From assembly GCF_000699445.3 (NCBI RefSeq), contig NC_067196.1, positions 6,982,616-7,046,615 of the forward strand: a DNA stretch of 64,000 bases, given 5' to 3'. Every line of letters starts with the position of its first letter. Within the stretch, counting starts at the first letter, position 1. Position numbers and translations under genes: made by a program. Source of the stretch: Schistosoma haematobium. Lineage: Eukaryota > Platyhelminthes > Trematoda > Strigeidida > Schistosomatidae. This document shows, piece by piece, positions 1-11,393 of this stretch. The notes below the pieces were generated by a model. The model saw only the letters and a list, made by a program, of their open reading frames with translations, was not told the origin of the DNA and did no database searches.

Positions 1-116
1 AATTATTTTAAAGTAAACTGGGTTTTTATCTTATGTAAATAAAAGATCCTCGAAAGACATATGGTTTATATTAATCCACAGCATTTAAAATCATACAAAG
101 GCTTATGTTGTGTACT

Positions 117-150
117 TTTGTGCGTGTGCGTGTGTGGGGGGGGGGCGTGT
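117..150 (+). repeat. GT/G-rich simple repeat
   Basis: TGTGCGTGTGCGTGTG followed by a run of G. Confidence 0.85.
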
Positions 151-221
151 GTAAAATTCATGGACAGTAAATGTAGTTTTGAATAAGCTATTCATAGAAT
201 TAAAATAGTATAGTATTTCAT

Positions 222-497
222 TCAATCTTGTACTTTAACAATATTTTGTGATTGATTATGAAAATTAGTAAAATCGGATAGATTATCTGTTTCTTCTGCT
301 TCTGCTTCTTCTTCTTTATCATCTTCTTCATCTTCTGAACCAGTAGGTAAAAGAAAATCTCTTGAAGGTGAAGCAGATGAAGCACGAAGTCGATGTTTTA
401 TACGTTTACGATTACGTTTAGCTAAATTAGAATTGAATGTAACTCGTAGATTTTGTGTATTGATTTTGGAAATTCTTCTAGCTTGTGGTGTTGAAAA
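222..497 (-). CDS. Terminal coding exon, probable last exon of the Yippee-like gene
   Basis: After a pyrimidine-rich TTTTCTAG acceptor a single frame is open for 91 codons to TGA at 222-224; the other two frames stop early. The peptide begins FSTPQARRISKINTQNLRV, has a basic segment (AKRNRKRIKHRLRA), then an acidic run (EDEEDDKEEEAEAEE) and ends NIVKVQD. It starts in phase 0, matching the phase-0 donor at 7389, and no convincing same-strand exon lies between, so it would complete a ~539-residue protein. The basic patch could act in nuclear import (inference). It could instead end a different minus-strand gene. No AATAAA was seen in the remaining ~220 bases. Confidence 0.62.
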   Translation of the reverse strand, partial: FSTPQARRISKINTQNLRVTFNSNLAKRNRKRIKHRLRASSASPSRDFLLPTGSEDEEDDKEEEAEAEETDNLSDFTNFHNQSQNIVKVQD

Positions 498-644
498 CTA
501 GAAAACCGTAATGAAATGAGAAGTAATCAGTTAGTGATTTGAATATAATATAAATAAATAAATATTCATTCATGTATTGTTTTTGAAGTACGTTTTTGTA
601 AAAGAAACGTGTAAAACCCGTAATTGATATACGAACACAAAACA

Positions 645-1212
645 CCTATACAGAATGGTTGTACCAAAGTTGGATGATGGTAAATCATTTGATGAAGTTG
701 TAAATCTTCATCGACTAAGATGGTTGGGCCACTTGGTACGTATGTCTGAACATCGATTAACACGACGCACAATGCTGATTAGTGTAGGGGATGGTCGGAA
801 AAAAGTTAGGGGCGGACAAACCAAAACGTGACATCAGTCCACAAAGTCACTAACTTCTAATCTGAGTCATGTTGACAGATGCACACTACTTGTTTGGGGT
901 CCGCATGACTATCGTAACCAATAGTTGGAGACTCTGTGTGACATGGCTCGGGATCTATCACAATAGCGTCAGTGTATACACTCTCTGTCTTCCTGTAATC
1001 TACAAGATTAAAATTGCTTCATATCTTTCTTTCTACGAACACTATTCTTTCTTCCTGCACTATGTCCTTATATGCAGTCTTTCTTTTATATATTACCACT
1101 GTTGAATTAACTACTTTTATGAATCCGGTGTTCATCATGTTGTGCTAATGAAACATGGCAACTTGGACCGATGCATATATGTGCGTGGTCCTACGTTGTA
1201 GCTGACTGACTA
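645..1212 (+). mobile_element. RTE-like non-LTR retrotransposon fragment, TGAC-tailed family
   Basis: 5'-truncated 3' end. Decayed coding matches the family text (DGKSFDEVVNLHRLRWLGHL, later GDGRKKVRGGQTKT) and is followed by a 3' UTR ending CTGACTGACTA. The TGAC-repeat tail instead of poly(A) recalls schistosome SR2/SjR2 RTE elements. Lies in the last intron of the YPEL gene. Confidence 0.75.
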
Positions 1213-1499
1213 TACCAAAGTTGCTGTACACAATGTCAAGACTTAGTTTCATACTGACTTATTGGGATAAAATGGAACTAAGGAAATACCAATATATATT
1301 GAGATTTAAAGTCATATTGTACTACCAAACACTATATTTCGCCCGTTCCGAGTAGTGTCTAACGAAATCTTGGCACGAATTGAGAAAGCCCAGTTGGTTT
1401 TGCTAAATTGTTTTACTTGAAGAGTAGGCAAGATATCTGTCTGCCAACAAAATAACTAGTATACCGTTCAGTAGTTCACACCGTTCTATCTGATGGCTG

Positions 1500-2065
1500 T
1501 AAAGTGACACCTTTAAAAATAGAGGATACCAGTATTTGACTACAGATCTCTCTGGGTCACTGCTCGTATATTTTGGGATTGTGCATTGGCAATCCTGAGG
1601 TTAGAAGCATTTACTAGGTGAAAATGGCAAGTCGATTGACAAATTAATGAATCTTTATCGACTGAGACGGTTAGGATATGTATTATGTAAGCTTGTCCAC
1701 CAATTACCAACCACCCAAGAAAGGTTGGGACGGCCGTGCCAAAACATGACAGCAGTCCATGAGGACACTGACTATTGAAGCGAGCAATGTAGGTAGGTGC
1801 ACGATTGTCTTAACCCATTGTTAGAAACTTTGAACGACAAAGCTCTTTATTCTTCCTTCGATCCTGTTTCTAAATTCCCCATAAATTTTATGTTCATCAG
1901 TTTACATTTACTGGAAATGTATCTTGGACACCCCAATCTTCTTTATTACTATTAATAATGTTATTACCTCTACTCCACTGGGATTCGCTTTGACAGTTTT
2001 ATCTATCTGTGTTAATGCGGTATTGCAGCTACGACTGATGTACCAGTTTCTACGTTTCGTTTGAC
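1500..2065 (+). mobile_element. Degenerate TGAC-family RTE-like fragment
   Basis: Older copy of the same 3' region: traces of the VEDTSI-type block, then a decayed LRWLGHV/GRPCQNMTAV section and the UTR up to the block near GTTAATGCGGTATTGCAG. No clear tail. Confidence 0.55.
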
Positions 2066-3334
2066 CGACTGAGTGTCATCATTGACATATAAAACGAAAC
2101 CAATAAAATATTTCAAAACCACGGCAAATTTACATTGATTAACCGCCTCTCGGTAACTGGTTTCATGTTTATCGAATCCTTCCCATCAACCAAGTTATTA
2201 TACTACCAGTAGTTCAAGTGGTTCAACACTGTATATACTATTTTTGGAGTTTAGATGGTGGAAGGAGGCCTCAGGCATGGATGTCTTACTATCTGGAATC
2301 AGTCAGTAAGTCGTGTCTAGAAGTTTGAGGACTTGCGACACCCATGAGATTCGGAACTGAATCACTCTAGAGTCGCAATATGAGGAATCATAACTGAGCT
2401 ATTCGGCTCGTAATTTATTGCTCGTAGGACTAATAAATTTACACTAATTGATAAAATCTAATCTCATCAATAATCAAACGGGAATGCAGTTGACTTTTTC
2501 CCGATTGCCTTCAATCACCAAACATTAGTTTGTAAAACAAATTCTATGGACGTACTAAATTATTGTCGAACTCAGTGTTAAGCTTTCATCCTAGTTGAAA
2601 CTCGACGCTAGTTCGAATTTCATGAGTACAACTTCTGTTAATATTGCAAATATGCCCAATTTATGAGCTTCCAGTTGACTTAGGCAGTCATTTAACATTT
2701 AGAAAATTTCCAAACCGGTGATTCAAGTCACCCTATTTCATGTTATCACAACTAGTTGAAAACTGAAAGCAAGTAAATCTAAGCATGAGCATTAAAATTT
2801 AAACGAAAAGGAAAAGTTAAAAGAATCAACACAATGAATAAAAGTACCCAATAATATTATATTTAGTATTTGGAGAAGGTCAAAAGATTAGTGCGTTTAT
2901 AACCGATTTTAAATCACAATCACTGATAGTTACAAACTGCTGATTTTATTTATTCAGACTATCAAATCGTGAAGCTTTTAACAATCTAATCATCTCTGAC
3001 AAATAGTAACCCTTCATTTTCTTAGTGAACTGAAACCTAACATAGTCCTATCATTACAAGATAAATCATGATTTATTGCATATTAGAGAATCAACAAAGA
3101 ATCCTTTCCAGGGGACTATAGACGAACTCAATAGAAAAAGAACGGTATATAAATGGTTATTGATTCATGATGAACAGGCATTTGCTGCAAGGATATCTCC
3201 GTGTTAGTTGTGGGTTAACTATACTCAAGAATCGTTGAATATGGAAGACATAAGATAATCAAGCTATTTGTTGTGGATTCTCAAACATTCATAATCAATC
3301 TTAGGAAAATACTGTGCATTTGTGCTGTCATGTA
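2066..3334. other. Unassigned stretch in the YPEL last intron
   Basis: AT-rich with no recognised domain, repeat or convincing exon. 3421-3564, 5148-5519 and 6116-6582 in the same intron are similar. Confidence 0.5.
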
Positions 3335-3420
3335 GTTATATACAACATTGAGCCTGATACATATGTCCATCGGTTAAAGTTGTCACACCACATCAACGCA
3401 GTGAGATAAAATTATTTCAA
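3335..3420 (-). mobile_element. TGAC-family 3' tail fragment
   Basis: Inverted 3' UTR piece: reads as the minus-strand version of the CGATGCATATATGTG...TGACTG end seen in better copies. Confidence 0.4.
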
Positions 3421-3564
3421 TACAGGTTTCCGAGTAGTAGCAGTAATAGTGGTAGAAAAGATTAGGTATAGAAAAATAAAAAAGAGTAATAGAAAAGCTA
3501 CAAACTTAAGACTATTTCATCATTATTTGTATCACTGTTATGATTAATACTACTATTATAAGTA

Positions 3565-3845
3565 ATGTAGTGAGCGAGAACACAGATGGGTACAACCAAA
3601 TGTATCTAAATACAGAATTACAGAACAACTTAGTAAAATCTGAGATCCATACAGTAAATACTTCATTTGCAAAATGTTAATCAATTGTCTTAGAATTGAT
3701 TGTTCCTTCATTCCCATATCATTCTCTGTTCTCATTCTCTTCACATCGATCTTCTAAACCTTCTACCGCCAGGCGTTTTACTTTCAATTAATAATACATA
3801 CTACTTATATCTGTCGATACCAGTAACACACATCATAGTAGCAAT
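3565..3845 (-). repeat. Dispersed ~280-bp repeat, possible solo LTR
   Basis: Member of a family whose better copy is 31137-31413. Minus sense runs from TGATGTGTGTTACTGG to a CTCGCTCACTACA end. TG...CA ends suggest an LTR; no target duplication is clear. Confidence 0.5.
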
Positions 3846-4018
3846 TGTTGTGTATCAAAGTGTAGCACGAAAAGATAATAAAAAACAATCATTTATACTT
3901 TACTTCTTCCTCTTAAATGTTATATCTTAAGGTAATTCATATCATAACTATATCTCATTTAACATTTAGTAAAGATTTTGATAAAAATGTTTTAATTGAG
4001 ATCATGAACTGATTAGTG

Positions 4019-4250
4019 TTAGATCACCATTGGAGACCTAGAAGCACTGAACGGCCGTTTTTTTCCAATTGTGAGACTAAAGGTTAAGCGTTCGCGCGCA
4101 AGACCGAAAGTCCTGGGTCCGAATCTAACGTGGGGGATCGTGAATGTACACTGTTGAGGTGTCCCAAAATAGGACGAAACGGTCGTCCAGTGCTTCCAGA
4201 TTTTCAATAGTGGTCTAACATCAATCAGTTCATGGTCTCAATCAAAAACT
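4019..4250 (+). repeat. Hammerhead/tRNA-type SINE (family I), fold-back copy
   Basis: 4019-4077 is an inverted copy of the SINE 3' end reaching back through the ribozyme. 4078-4250 is a direct copy with A-box-like and B-box-like sequence (GGTCCGAATC) and the 3' half. The ribozyme core is mutated: TTGAGGT replaces CTGAGGA. Confidence 0.75.
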
Positions 4251-4854
4251 TAATAATCTCCACGGCCTTATACGCATTAAAAAAAAGTTTTACTCAACTT
4301 AATATTAAACAATATATGTGTATAAGAAGTTTTAGCCTTGGTAACTAATCGAAAAAAGGTAACAAACTTTATCGATTCTTTATTATTTTTATCTTAAAAA
4401 AATGTATATAAAAGTATCATATGATCTAGTTTAAAATATGAAGTAAAACAAAGAAAATTCGGAACTTTAAATAAACCACGTGTAAAACTGTGTAACCATG
4501 ACTTATAACTATTCTGATTATGTTAGAAATAAAGAGAGAGAGGGGGGGTTGAAACAGTAATTAAACAAGTTGGTTTAATATTTAATTGAGACACATTTAG
4601 ACAATGAAAAACAACAAAAAGGCTGATTGTAAATGTGAACGTGTGTTGTATAATTGAAAATAAGGATATCCCGTTTATATATGCCGATTTACTTAATTAT
4701 CTTGTATAATATATGTAAGATGAAATAGTAATTTACTTTTAATAATTTACAGAAACTTGTTAACCAAATACAGATTTGTATTTGCGGCTTTAAACTATAT
4801 TTTGTGTACACTAATCAATTATTCTAAAGCTCTTCAAACAGGTAAATTCATTAA

Positions 4855-5090
4855 CTTAATGGATTAGTACTAGGAAAATATGATGAGTCGGTTAATGAGG
4901 TAGGTAGTTAATCCTCATCAACTGAAATGATTAGAACATGTATTATGTATGCTCAGTCACTTTGATGAGCGATGATTGTTTGGTGTAGAAGTGGGCTAGA
5001 AGAAAGCTGTGGTGACCATACTAAAATGTGGGCATCAATTCATGTAGTTATTGACTGTTAGAAACGTGTCTCAAACATTCTTCTATTGTG
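4855..5090 (+). mobile_element. Degenerate TGAC-family RTE-like fragment
   Basis: Traces of VLGKYDESVNEVGS, MIRTCIMYAQS and WARRKLWCPY match the LRWLGHV segment of the family with many changes. It abuts a short tail of the other RTE family. Confidence 0.5.
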
Positions 5091-5147
5091 GAAAATCTTG
5101 GTGGGTGGTCTATGCTCCTTCACGAGAGGTAACAGGCGTAAATAAGT
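5090..5147 (+). mobile_element. Short 3' tail of the GTAA-tailed RTE family
   Basis: Matches only the last ~50 bases of the coding end (GGTCTATGCTCC...AACAGGCGTAAATAAG). A severely 5'-truncated insertion. Confidence 0.5.
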
Positions 5148-5519
5148 ATTTCAAAGTACACAAATGGTATCAAATTTTAGTTCAATAAAACTGACTTTTG
5201 ACAGTTAATTTTTCGATGGTGGATTCGAAAATAATTCTACTGAATTATATCTGATTAGATAAGCAAGCATTGGCAGGTAATAAATACCACGTGAATTATA
5301 TATTTGAGCTTAAATCGAACCGTATAAGCCATTTAAAACATACTTCATTTACTTATGTATTAGTACAGATAATGTATTTAAAGGTGCTAACTATAAATTT
5401 GTACTTTTAAAAATTATCATTTTAATAAATACATTTTACCAATTCCAATGTACCTAGTTGAAACCTGTGATAAAAATTAATATGAGGAAACATATATCAC
5501 ATCAACATTGTGATAGTTT

Positions 5520-5705
5520 ACAATTGACCGATCACTGGGTAGTGACCAATGTCATGTATGTCAGGCCCTTCTTAGTGTAGATTAAATTCTATCGACCAAG
5601 TTGCAACGTGCACATTAGTCTGAGTAACTCCACATTGCATGCACTATTTAGAGGTGTGAGGTGGTGGTGGATCTCCTGTCGACTACTTCCAACCATCACC
5701 TTACA
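5520..5705 (-). repeat. Hammerhead repeat family III, partial fold-back
   Basis: Carries the family block GATCACTGGGTAGTGACC and downstream text. At 5651-5700 an inverted stretch (GTGAGGTGGTGGTGGA) meets its complement (CTACTTCCAACCATCACC): a hairpin at the outer helix of the lost ribozyme. Confidence 0.6.
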
Positions 5706-5944
5706 CACTGTGGCCAGTATGTTGATGAACTCGAATATTACACAGCAATGTGAAAATATCTCCCATAAAAAAACAAACTATCCCATCATTTTCTGAGTGC
5801 TGTTCCGATTTTAGGTCTCACAAAATTGCTCAGTCTTGATCTGACAGGTAGACTAAACTTAAGTCAGATACTCTATCACAATATTTTATGATCAATGAAC
5901 ACAAAAAGTTGAATGATACAATGAATTATTCTTAGTATAGGGAT

Positions 5945-6115
5945 TAGTGGAGATTGTTGAATGTTAAACTAGGAGAGAGTGGACAGCTGTTCTGCCCCCG
6001 GGATGGGACATACCAGTAGTGTGGATCTATAATACCACCAGAGATCAAACACAGGACCTTCGGGCCTCACGGCGAGCGTTTAACTTTTAAAACACTGAGT
6101 CGTGTAACTCAGGTT
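5945..6115 (-). repeat. Degenerate family I SINE
   Basis: Minus strand shows the tRNA-like part (GGTCCTGTGTTTGATCTC) and a relic of the ribozyme (GTCCCAT ... GAACAGCTGTCC). Confidence 0.5.
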
Positions 6116-6582
6116 GGTACATCATTTCAATAATATTATAAATTATAGACTTTACATACGTACACCAATGATCATTCAAGAAGATAATTTTAGATGCTCT
6201 TTATCAAATTTAAATATTAGACATGGAAAGAATTGCATTTTTAGAAAAATAAGATTATATGATCGAATATACAATAGTCGAGAAACTAATAAAAGCCAAG
6301 TGACATAAACATCGAGCCTAAAACAGTAATGAGCCTCTTTATGATATAAAGCTTAGAAACAACAAAATGAAACTAAGGGAATAAAAGACCACAAAATTTT
6401 CCACAAAAGAACAAAGATAAGTGAAAAGTGAAAGATAAAATAAATTGGTTGCTACGAATGATTTGTAAAATAATGATCATATGAATTATGAATGTTAAAC
6501 GTCGGTAAATTCTCAGCTGTTTTATGACAACAGCTAATTAATCATCAATATTTCAACTCTTCCCTAATTATTACTAACTGAT

Positions 6583-7074
6583 TAAGCAACTGTCAACCAA
6601 CACCAAGGTCAGGATTTTCAATACAAATGCTAAGACAGTTCTACTGTATGGAGCGGAAACCTGGAGAACTACGAAAGCCATCATCCAGAAAATACAAGGG
6701 TTTATTAATAGTTGTCTACGCAGAATACTTTAGATCCGTTGGCCAGACACTATCAGCAACAACCTACTGTGGGAAAGAACAAACCAGATTCCAGTGGAGG
6801 AAGAAATTAGGAAGAAGAGCTGGAAGTGGATAGGACACACGTTGAGGAAAGCACCCAACTGCGTCACAAGACAAGCCCTCAGATGGAATCCTCAAGGTCA
6901 AAGGAAAAGAGGAAGACCAAAGAACACACTACGCCGGGAAATGGAGATAGATATGAGAAAAATGAACAAGAATTGGATGGAATTAGAAAAGAAGGCCCAG
7001 GACAGAGTGGGTTGGAGAATGCTGGTCGGCGGCCTATGCTCCATTAGGAGTAACAGGCGTAAGTAAGTAAGTAA
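6583..7074 (+). mobile_element. RTE-clade non-LTR retrotransposon, 3' end, GTAA-tailed family
   Basis: Starts abruptly at [15 protein letters not shown] and reads the C-terminal part of an RTE-type RT protein: [53 protein letters not shown] and a final [11 protein letters not shown] stop. It ends in (GTAA)n, a microsatellite-type tail typical of RTE elements. One frame change lies near 6800. Lies in the YPEL last intron in antisense. Confidence 0.85.
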
Positions 7075-7389
7075 TATTAAGTATATTGGGGATAAATAAA
7101 GCGTGAAGAAGTAACATATTAATACAACTAAGCTTTCGATGAAGAAAAAAAAATGAGAAAAAAAATATGATCCTTAGTTTTAATGTTCTAAATTCTAAAT
7201 TGTATGCTACTAATCAGTAGGAAACATAAAAGTCAACATATACAATATCGTATCCATCAAGGGATAGTATCAATTAAATAAATATTTTCAGACTAACGCA
7301 GTTAAATGCACTAAGTTGCAAATCTTATATCTTATACATACATTACATTGAAAAAACAAAAAACTGAAGTCAAATAAATATTAACTTAC

Positions 7390-8580
7390 CTGAGATAACT
7401 TTCTTAAGCATAAATCATCCACTGGTCTATGATTATTCCCATTGTTAAAGTTGATATCTTCAAAAATATCATATGCATCTGTTTTCAAACAACTATAGTC
7501 AGAGTTATTATTATTATTATCCACAGCATTGTTATTTTGATCTTTATGAGATAGCTTAATTGTAATAGGAGTTATTGGCTTTGATTTGGTAAAATGTTCA
7601 TCTTCTTTACGAATATCATTATTATTATTACTAATGTTAGTGCCTGTTTGACCAGAGACTATCCTAGTTTTGTTATCTGTATTATTATGAATACGTGTAT
7701 TACTTTTATCAATATTAGTGATAATCACGTTATCCGGTGTTAAATTATCAACGTGTCTAATATCACTATCACTGATGTTATTATCTGTAGAACAAACAAG
7801 GTTTAAATGTCCTACATTCTCTGTTGCTGATGTTGATGTGCAAGTATGAGAATAATCACTGACACGTCCAGAATCAGATAAGTCTAATAAATATTTATCA
7901 TGGCTATCATTGTTAGATGTCAGTGATGGTGGAATACGAAAGGCCCAACCCGTTGCATTTAATGATGAACTTAATCGATATGATAAGGACGCTGAATCAT
8001 TTGACATAAGAGAAAATGATGACTGATGAACCTGAGTCGAGGATGGAGATGTATTCAAATGATAATGAAGTTGGTGGTGATGATGGTGTAGAGAAGGAGG
8101 ATGGTGTGAATGGTGATGATGATGCACGAAATCTGTACACGTTTCTTCATTAGGATCAATTAAATCAGTTGTAGAAGATTCAAAAACACCTCCATCAGTT
8201 GATGATAAAGAATCAGACGCATCAATCGGTGGGAAGTTTAGTGAAGATTTAGGTTTTCCAGTTTCACTACGACGATAATCACTTACACTAATCGAATGCG
8301 GCTTTGCATACTTTAAAGTCGTGTCAGAAGTATTACCATTAGCAATAGAGCTTGTCGGATACAAAGGGTATAACCATTCAGCATCCCAACTGTTGTCCTT
8401 AAATAGATGTGCCAATTCGATTATCACCTTGCCTTCTTTGTATCGTTGACTAGGTTCAAAAGCACGTTCATACTTCCAACCTAGTGCTGTATCACAACAT
8501 GCACAAAATATATCAGCTACAAAATGCAACCCGGTCAGAAGAACACGTTGTTTAGCTTCAGCGCAACGAACATTTACAGC
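7390..8580 (-). CDS. Yippee-like protein, exon 2 (C-terminal half of fold plus long disordered extension)
   Basis: Starts after a TTAG acceptor and reads 397 codons to a CAG|GTAAGT donor, phase 0 at both ends. Its first ~66 residues complete the Yippee domain: [15 protein letters not shown], the second CxxC (C77 and C80 of the joined protein), [22 protein letters not shown] and a final KDNSWD. YPEL1-4 proteins normally stop about here at ~120 residues. This one continues ~330 residues, low in complexity: Ser/Thr/Asn/Asp-rich with a His-rich stretch ([19 protein letters not shown]) and Asn runs. No second domain is recognisable. The extension keeps one open frame over ~1 kb of AT-rich DNA, so it is probably translated. 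Confidence 0.9.
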
Positions 8581-11240
8581 CTAAGGAATAAAAAGGCAAA
8601 ATTCATGTAATGAACTTTGTTAATTTACTTTACATTATTAGCGTCGTCCACCGATTTTCGGATAAAGCATAAGAAAAAGGGTAAGATAATTTATGACCTA
8701 GATTGAATGATAGTTCCTGATAATAACCTTCTTGAAACCCTACATCACCCTCAACATTTCCCAAGGAACCCCTATATGCAAAGACTTAGTAACACCAAAA
8801 CCCCTGTAGTTTTTTACTTGTTTGACCGCGCAGCAAATATTATAGCCTGTTGTTTTACAACGAAAGATTTAAACATCTCTAGTGTAGCCCAAATTTCATA
8901 GTCAAGACCTTGACATTTACTTTAAAAAAACGATAGTTATACTCATTACTACTTAATAATACTGAGATTTTTACCGTCTTTGTATTTTAGTTATGACTGT
9001 ACTTCCCTGAACCTGATATATACCATTACTCTGGTCCTGACAGAAGTTAATTACCCTCTTTCAAAAATTACCATTATAATTCTACATATGTTGAGTAGTT
9101 TAGTCGGTTAAAAATCGGAACAAGAATGAACACCTAAAACGAATATTTATGCGGTGTCCACATAATGGTTTTAAGTTGACTAATACAAATAACATTGAAA
9201 AAAATAAGAAAATCCACCTCTGATGGGTAATATAACAGTCAGATTGAAGTAATTTGGCTTACTTGTAGTATTTTATTCCCAAAATATAGTGTTATACTTG
9301 CTTTGGCTACATCGCAGTCGAAGCTAAAATACTATGTACTAATTAAATGTTACGAACTGTTCGTGACAAATATGTAGAGATAAATTACAATGTGGAATAG
9401 TTGAAGACATCAATTGAAGTAAAAGTACCGGACATGATTTCATTGCACTATGGGTCATAATTAAAAGACAATGAGACCAAGTCTATAGCTTCGCGTAGAA
9501 ATTTAAGCAATGACACCACACAAGTAAGGTAAAGCGGTGACCTTGAGCTTGAGGTGCTTGAATTCTTGTCAATAAATTGCAAGTCCATACCGTGATTAGT
9601 CTAATTCGGTTTGAAGGACTTGGTAGCATCGCCAGCCCTCGGATTTAATGTTACACGAAGTCAAGTACATGAATTTGTACTTGGCAATAAGCCAATTCAT
9701 TTGTATTCATTCATCCAGAACTTTCTGACCCTAACATTCTTGGAATAACTATCGTTGAATGAGGCACCCAATATGGTCAAAACAATAGATGAAAACGAAG
9801 GGAATTTGAGAAGGCAAGATAAACAATGATCAATGATACACCTTTTGTAGATATAATTAGTAAAACGCAGAAAAGAGGAAAAAGACGATACACAATGTCA
9901 TAATATTAAGGGCTTATTTTGACGACGGTTATCTTTGTCAAGCATGTTCCTCAAGTGCTGAATCAAAATATTGGCTTAACTATAGTCAAAAGCAAGTAGC
10001 ACTTGATCTTCACTGCTTCAAATAATTTTGAAGTGTAAATTAATATGATTGGTATTAGAATATGAAGAAAAATTGTCAAAGAGGAGATTAAAAATATACC
10101 GTATAGTTACGAGAAGTGTAAAAAATGAATGTTTATGAGAAAAAAATAATATGAGTACAATTTTTTTATCAGTATTTGAATAAAACCAGGCTAAATCAAG
10201 TTCGGACTGAGTCAATGATAGACATTTAAAAGAAAACAGACATCCGCAACGATGGCTATGAATCCAGAAATAATTACATTATTACTAAGTGTAATTAATA
10301 TGAAGTTGTAAACCCAAACTACCGATTACATGACAAGCAATCTGCAAACTAGGATCTTAATTAATCTTAACAAATCTACAGTCTCATGGATGTCTTACCA
10401 AAGGGAAAAGACTACACAAAACCGCTCAAAAACTACACATTAATGAAATATAAACGACAAGTTTGACAATCTGCATAAATCTAGTAGTGCAACTACACTG
10501 TGTATTGAAAACATCTAAAACACCTGAGTGGTGGTAACAAATAAGATCTAGCTAACTGAAAATCGGAAGCAGGAGAAGCTTGTAGACATGGATATCATAG
10601 ATTTACTTAGGATTCAAAGTAATCCTACTACTGAAATTAATTTGTGGTTAAGGTATCCGGCTTTCCTTTATTGAGTTGCCGATTTGCATTTCGCAACCCC
10701 TAGTTGGGTTTGCACAACTGAGTACTATCATCACTAAACTTCACAATAAAAAAATAATGCCGCCTTATCACGGCAATGTCGTTGTAAGTTAAGTACATAA
10801 ACAAGTACTTTGTAAATCTATTATTTTACTTAGGTGAAAGTAGGAGATATGTAGTACAGTCAAAGCAGCCACTAAACTTACAACATTACAATGAAAATCC
10901 TTAAGAGTTCATCCCGTCACAACTAAGCTTAGAAAATACTAACTTATAAAATTAATCTTTGGTTGTAAGGCAAAGTTAACCAACAATTCCAACGCTTAAG
11001 CCAATTTCGACGGAACAATACACAAAAACTTTGACTGGGACTGATTAAACTGCAGTGTGTCAGTGTTTGGACTCACAGCAGAGATCTAGAGCTAATTGGA
11101 GAACACGGAATGAAGCCTGTAAATAAGCAGATCGGATCCCTCAATCAAGCGTCATATCATTCAGACACTTATTAATATACAATATTATCCTACAAAAATA
11201 CTTCAACAGTGTTTCAAGAAATGAGAAGAAGACTGCTTAC
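8581..11240. other. YPEL intron 1, repeat-poor
   Basis: 2.66 kb between the two Yippee exons. No family of this window is seen in it. Short open frames (for example 8707-8901 plus, 10018-10215 minus) show no recognisable product. Confidence 0.6.
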
Positions 11241-11393
11241 CTGGTTAAATAGATAAGCTCGACCTTGACTTCCCTGAAACGATTTACTTATGAGGTCGTC
11301 ATGACGAGCTAAATGTGCACGACAGTGGAGGCAGCTGTACGTCAAAGAATTCTTTTCAAATGGGAAATAAGCCTGAAACTTCCCTTTGACCAT
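11241..11393 (-). CDS. Yippee-like protein, exon 1 (N-terminal half of Yippee zinc fold)
   Basis: Encodes residues 1-51 of a YPEL1-4-type protein. The ATG at 11393 is the first in frame after a TAA nine codons upstream. The reading runs through FQAYFPF, then [20 protein letters not shown] and [13 protein letters not shown], the near-invariant first half of the Yippee domain; C21 and C24 form the first zinc-binding CxxC pair. The exon ends CAG|GTAAGC in phase 0 and joins the exon at 7390-8580, where the domain continues without a gap. Yippee proteins are small conserved zinc-fold proteins linked to nucleus, centrosome and cell-cycle or morphogenesis roles; the exact role here is unknown. 5' UTR exons may lie further upstream. 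Confidence 0.9.

Noticed and set aside
8040..8140. His-rich run as a separate microsatellite
   Set aside because: It lies in the open Yippee exon frame, with mixed CAT/CAC codons, so it is treated as coding.
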